DNA of 34,632 nucleotides from Ignavibacteriales bacterium (lineage in GTDB: Bacteria; Bacteroidota; Ignavibacteria; Ignavibacteriales; SURF-24). A program made the position numbers and the translations under genes. The notes beneath the pieces were generated by a model. The model saw nothing but the letters and a program-made list of their open reading frames with translations. It ran no database searches and had not been told where the DNA came from. The stretch covers positions 1 through 34,632 of the forward strand of contig QZKB01000070.1 in NCBI GenBank assembly GCA_003599415.1. Reading direction: 5' to 3'. Positions 33,045 to 34,632 of the stretch are shown here, one piece after another; within the stretch, counting starts at the first letter, position 1; each line of letters opens with the position of its first letter.

Positions 33045-34632
33045 TTATTTAAGCAATAACATTTTCTTTGAATCTACAAATGTCCCGGATTTTATCTGGT
33101 AGATATACATTCCACTTGACAAATGGCCTGCATTAAAAATCACTTCATAACTTCCGGCATTTTTTTCCTCATTAACAAGAGATAAAACTTCCTGACCAAT
33201 AACATCATATACTTTTACAGTAACATGACCTGCATTTTTAATACTGTACTTAATTACTGTAGCAGGATTAAACGGGTTAGGATAATTTTGTTTTAGCTCG
33301 TATGTGTAGATAATATTATTCTTATCATCCAATGCTGATGTGGTTGTATCAATGCCAAGTTTTACAACTCTTATATCATCAAAACCGTAAGAGGCTTCCT
33401 TGCCATCGTTAAGTGATTTCTTAACAACAAGAACAGGTTGAATAAGAGCTGTACCCTCGGGCATTGTTTCAGTTATAGAATAGTCTTTCCATTCTTTTGT
33501 TACACCCTCCTGAAGGATTTCCCAGACTTTTACATTTGTACCATTGCTATCTTTTGCAGAAATTTTCAGATATGCAAAATCGCCAAGTGAATCTGGTGAG
33601 ACGTCTTTAATGAATGATCTTAAACTCCATATTTCACCTTTCTTTGCAGCAAAACCTTCTTTATATAATACATACCAGCCATTGCCATCATCAACACTTA
33701 CCTTAGCCCAGTAATTTCCGCTGTGAGCATTTGCATCATTGATTGTTTCCACATGTGTATTTGTTGTACCACCACCGAGCCAGTCATTTGGAATTCCACT
33801 TCCAGAACTGTCACCGGATTCAAAACCCGGATTATTGGTTAACTCATGAATTAATTCAAGTTTAACGTCATCAAACCCGTATGATGATTCGGGCGAACCG
33901 TCTGCTCCGTTTACTACAATTACCGCCTGTAAATAGCTTGTTCCTTCAGGCATTGTTTGTGTATTTGAGAAACGTTTCCAATATGACGGAACACTATCCT
34001 GAAATACTTCCCATGCTTTAATTGTTGCACTTGATTTATCTTTAGCAGATATTTTTAATGCCGCAAAACATGCACCCGGATACTTTGGAGATACATCTTT
34101 AATAAATGAACTTAATTTCCATACTTCACCTTCGTTAGCAGGAATAGTATTCTGATAAAGAAGATAGTAGCCACCCATTGTGCTAGTACATTTAGCCCAG
34201 TAGCTTCCGTTGTATGCTGAAGTTGCGCTTTTTACCAATTCCAAACTTGCACCAGTTTGAGCATAACCAATCCATCCATCCGGTATTAAATCACCATCCT
34301 GATCGCCATCCTCAAATCCCGGATTTGAAATCATGTTCAAATCACCTTTTGCAATATCGTATTCTTCAATCAATTTCAATTTAACATCATCAAAGCCATA
34401 TGATGCTTCAGGTGCTCCATCTGCACCGTGTACTACTATGACTGCTTGTATAAATGCCGTGCCTTCAGGCATTGTTTGTGTATTCGAAAATCGTTTCCAA
34501 TATGATGGTACACTATCCTGAAATTCTTCCCAAGCTTTAAAAGTACCACCGGCACTATTCTTTGCTGATATTTTTAATGCAGCGTAACATGCTCCCGGAT
34601 ATGCAGGCGATACATCTTTTATGAATGAACTG
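33045..34632 (-). CDS. Secreted repeat protein with carbohydrate-binding-like modules and T9SS tail (partial, N-terminus off right edge)
   Basis: The frame is open to the right edge, so only the last 528 residues or so are seen; the Met at 34470-34472 lies inside a repeated motif and is not the start. Two full modules and the end of a third recur, each starting NPGFE-GD and ending SYGFDDVKL, about 160-175 residues apart. Inner landmarks are SSFIKDVSP, LKISAKD and TMPEGT. This beta-sandwich-like layout (NPGFE-GD at the start, a YGFDD at the end) resembles carbohydrate-binding modules of the CBM4/9-like type. The last 80 residues are a type A T9SS sorting domain starting at LKQNYPNPFNPATVIKYSIK and ending KKMLLLK. 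The catalytic part, if any, lies outside the window. Its role is presumably binding to polymer at the cell surface. Confidence 0.8.
   Translation of the reverse strand, partial: SSFIKDVSPAYPGACYAALKISAKNSAGGTFKAWEEFQDSVPSYWKRFSNTQTMPEGTAFIQAVIVVHGADGAPEASYGFDDVKLKLIEEYDIAKGDLNMISNPGFEDGDQDGDLIPDGWIGYAQTGASLELVKSATSAYNGSYWAKCTSTMGGYYLLYQNTIPANEGEVWKLSSFIKDVSPKYPGACFAALKISAKDKSSATIKAWEVFQDSVPSYWKRFSNTQTMPEGTSYLQAVIVVNGADGSPESSYGFDDVKLELIHELTNNPGFESGDSSGSGIPNDWLGGGTTNTHVETINDANAHSGNYWAKVSVDDGNGWYVLYKEGFAAKKGEIWSLRSFIKDVSPDSLGDFAYLKISAKDSNGTNVKVWEILQEGVTKEWKDYSITETMPEGTALIQPVLVVKKSLNDGKEASYGFDDIRVVKLGIDTTTSALDDKNNIIYTYELKQNYPNPFNPATVIKYSIKNAGHVTVKVYDVIGQEVLSLVNEEKNAGSYEVIFNAGHLSSGMYIYQIKSGTFVDSKKMLLLK
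33357..34632 (-). repeat. Tandem in-gene repeats encoding carbohydrate-binding-like modules
   Basis: Module boundaries by NPGFE-type starts are: end of module 1 at 34326-34632, module 2 at 33834-34325 (164 residues), module 3 at 33357-33833 (159 residues). Modules 1 and 2 are nearly identical in their second half, also at DNA level (for example both carry ACACTATCCTGAAAT on the plus strand), which points to recent duplication or gene conversion. Module 3 has diverged more. Confidence 0.85.

Noticed and set aside
33834..34632. Possible CRISPR-like or non-coding tandem repeat
   Set aside because: Repeats are about 500 bp, in frame and code for conserved protein modules, so they are domain duplications.

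Overview
The window looks like a chromosomal segment from an AT-rich, saccharolytic member of the Ignavibacteria / Bacteroidota group. Three secreted proteins end in a type IX secretion (T9SS) sorting domain with the NYPNPFNP signature common in that lineage. There are also a TonB-dependent receptor and a PorV-like outer-membrane protein. Every convincing gene lies on the minus strand, so transcription runs from high to low coordinates. I see no rRNA, tRNA or CRISPR array.

Region 1 (1-9600) is a bacterial microcompartment (BMC) operon. In transcription order it encodes: a DeoR-type repressor, a PduL phosphotransacylase, a pentameric shell protein (BMC-P), a 104-aa protein of unknown function, two hexameric shell proteins (BMC-H), a CoA-acylating aldehyde dehydrogenase, a third BMC-H, three consecutive BMC-P, an RnfC/PduS-like flavo-iron-sulfur protein, a tandem-domain PduT-like BMC-T shell protein, a class II sugar-phosphate aldolase, an acetate/propionate-type kinase, and the start of a rhamnulokinase cut by the left edge. 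The gene set fits breakdown of L-rhamnose (or L-fucose). Rhamnulose-1-phosphate would be split into DHAP and lactaldehyde, and lactaldehyde oxidised to lactoyl-CoA, then lactoyl-phosphate, then lactate plus ATP. Unlike a propanediol locus, no B12-dependent diol dehydratase, cobalamin gene or alcohol dehydrogenase is visible. The PduS/PduT pair is therefore a candidate outlet for electrons. Four cargo candidates share a 13-residue amphipathic helix that looks like an encapsulation peptide. A 21-bp-phased array of TCGTTT-like motifs sits directly upstream of the repressor gene.

Region 2 (9700-11518) is a scar: a decayed IS256/mutator-type transposase with one frameshift and four in-frame stops, followed by AT-rich DNA without genes.

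Region 3 (11519-34632) is an amino-sugar / glycosaminoglycan-type utilisation region. Transcription starts at the right with a partial T9SS-exported protein built of repeated carbohydrate-binding-like modules and a strong palindromic terminator. A TonB receptor, a large secreted protein and a PorV-like protein follow, then a ROK-family (NagC-like) regulator, a cysteine-rich GH20-like enzyme, a sodium/solute symporter, NagA, a NagX-like acyltransferase and NagB, with a hairpin terminator after nagB. Downstream lie a GH20 beta-hexosaminidase, a heparinase II/III-like polysaccharide lyase, an SGNH esterase with a T9SS tail and a GH18-like TIM-barrel protein with a T9SS tail. The implied route is surface depolymerisation and deacylation, TonB-dependent uptake, periplasmic release of GlcNAc, sodium-driven import, then deacetylation and deamination to fructose-6-phosphate. 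A GlcNAc kinase is not visible, and the ROK protein appears to have lost its catalytic aspartate.

All functional names come from reading motifs and gene context without database searches. Substrate assignments are inference.
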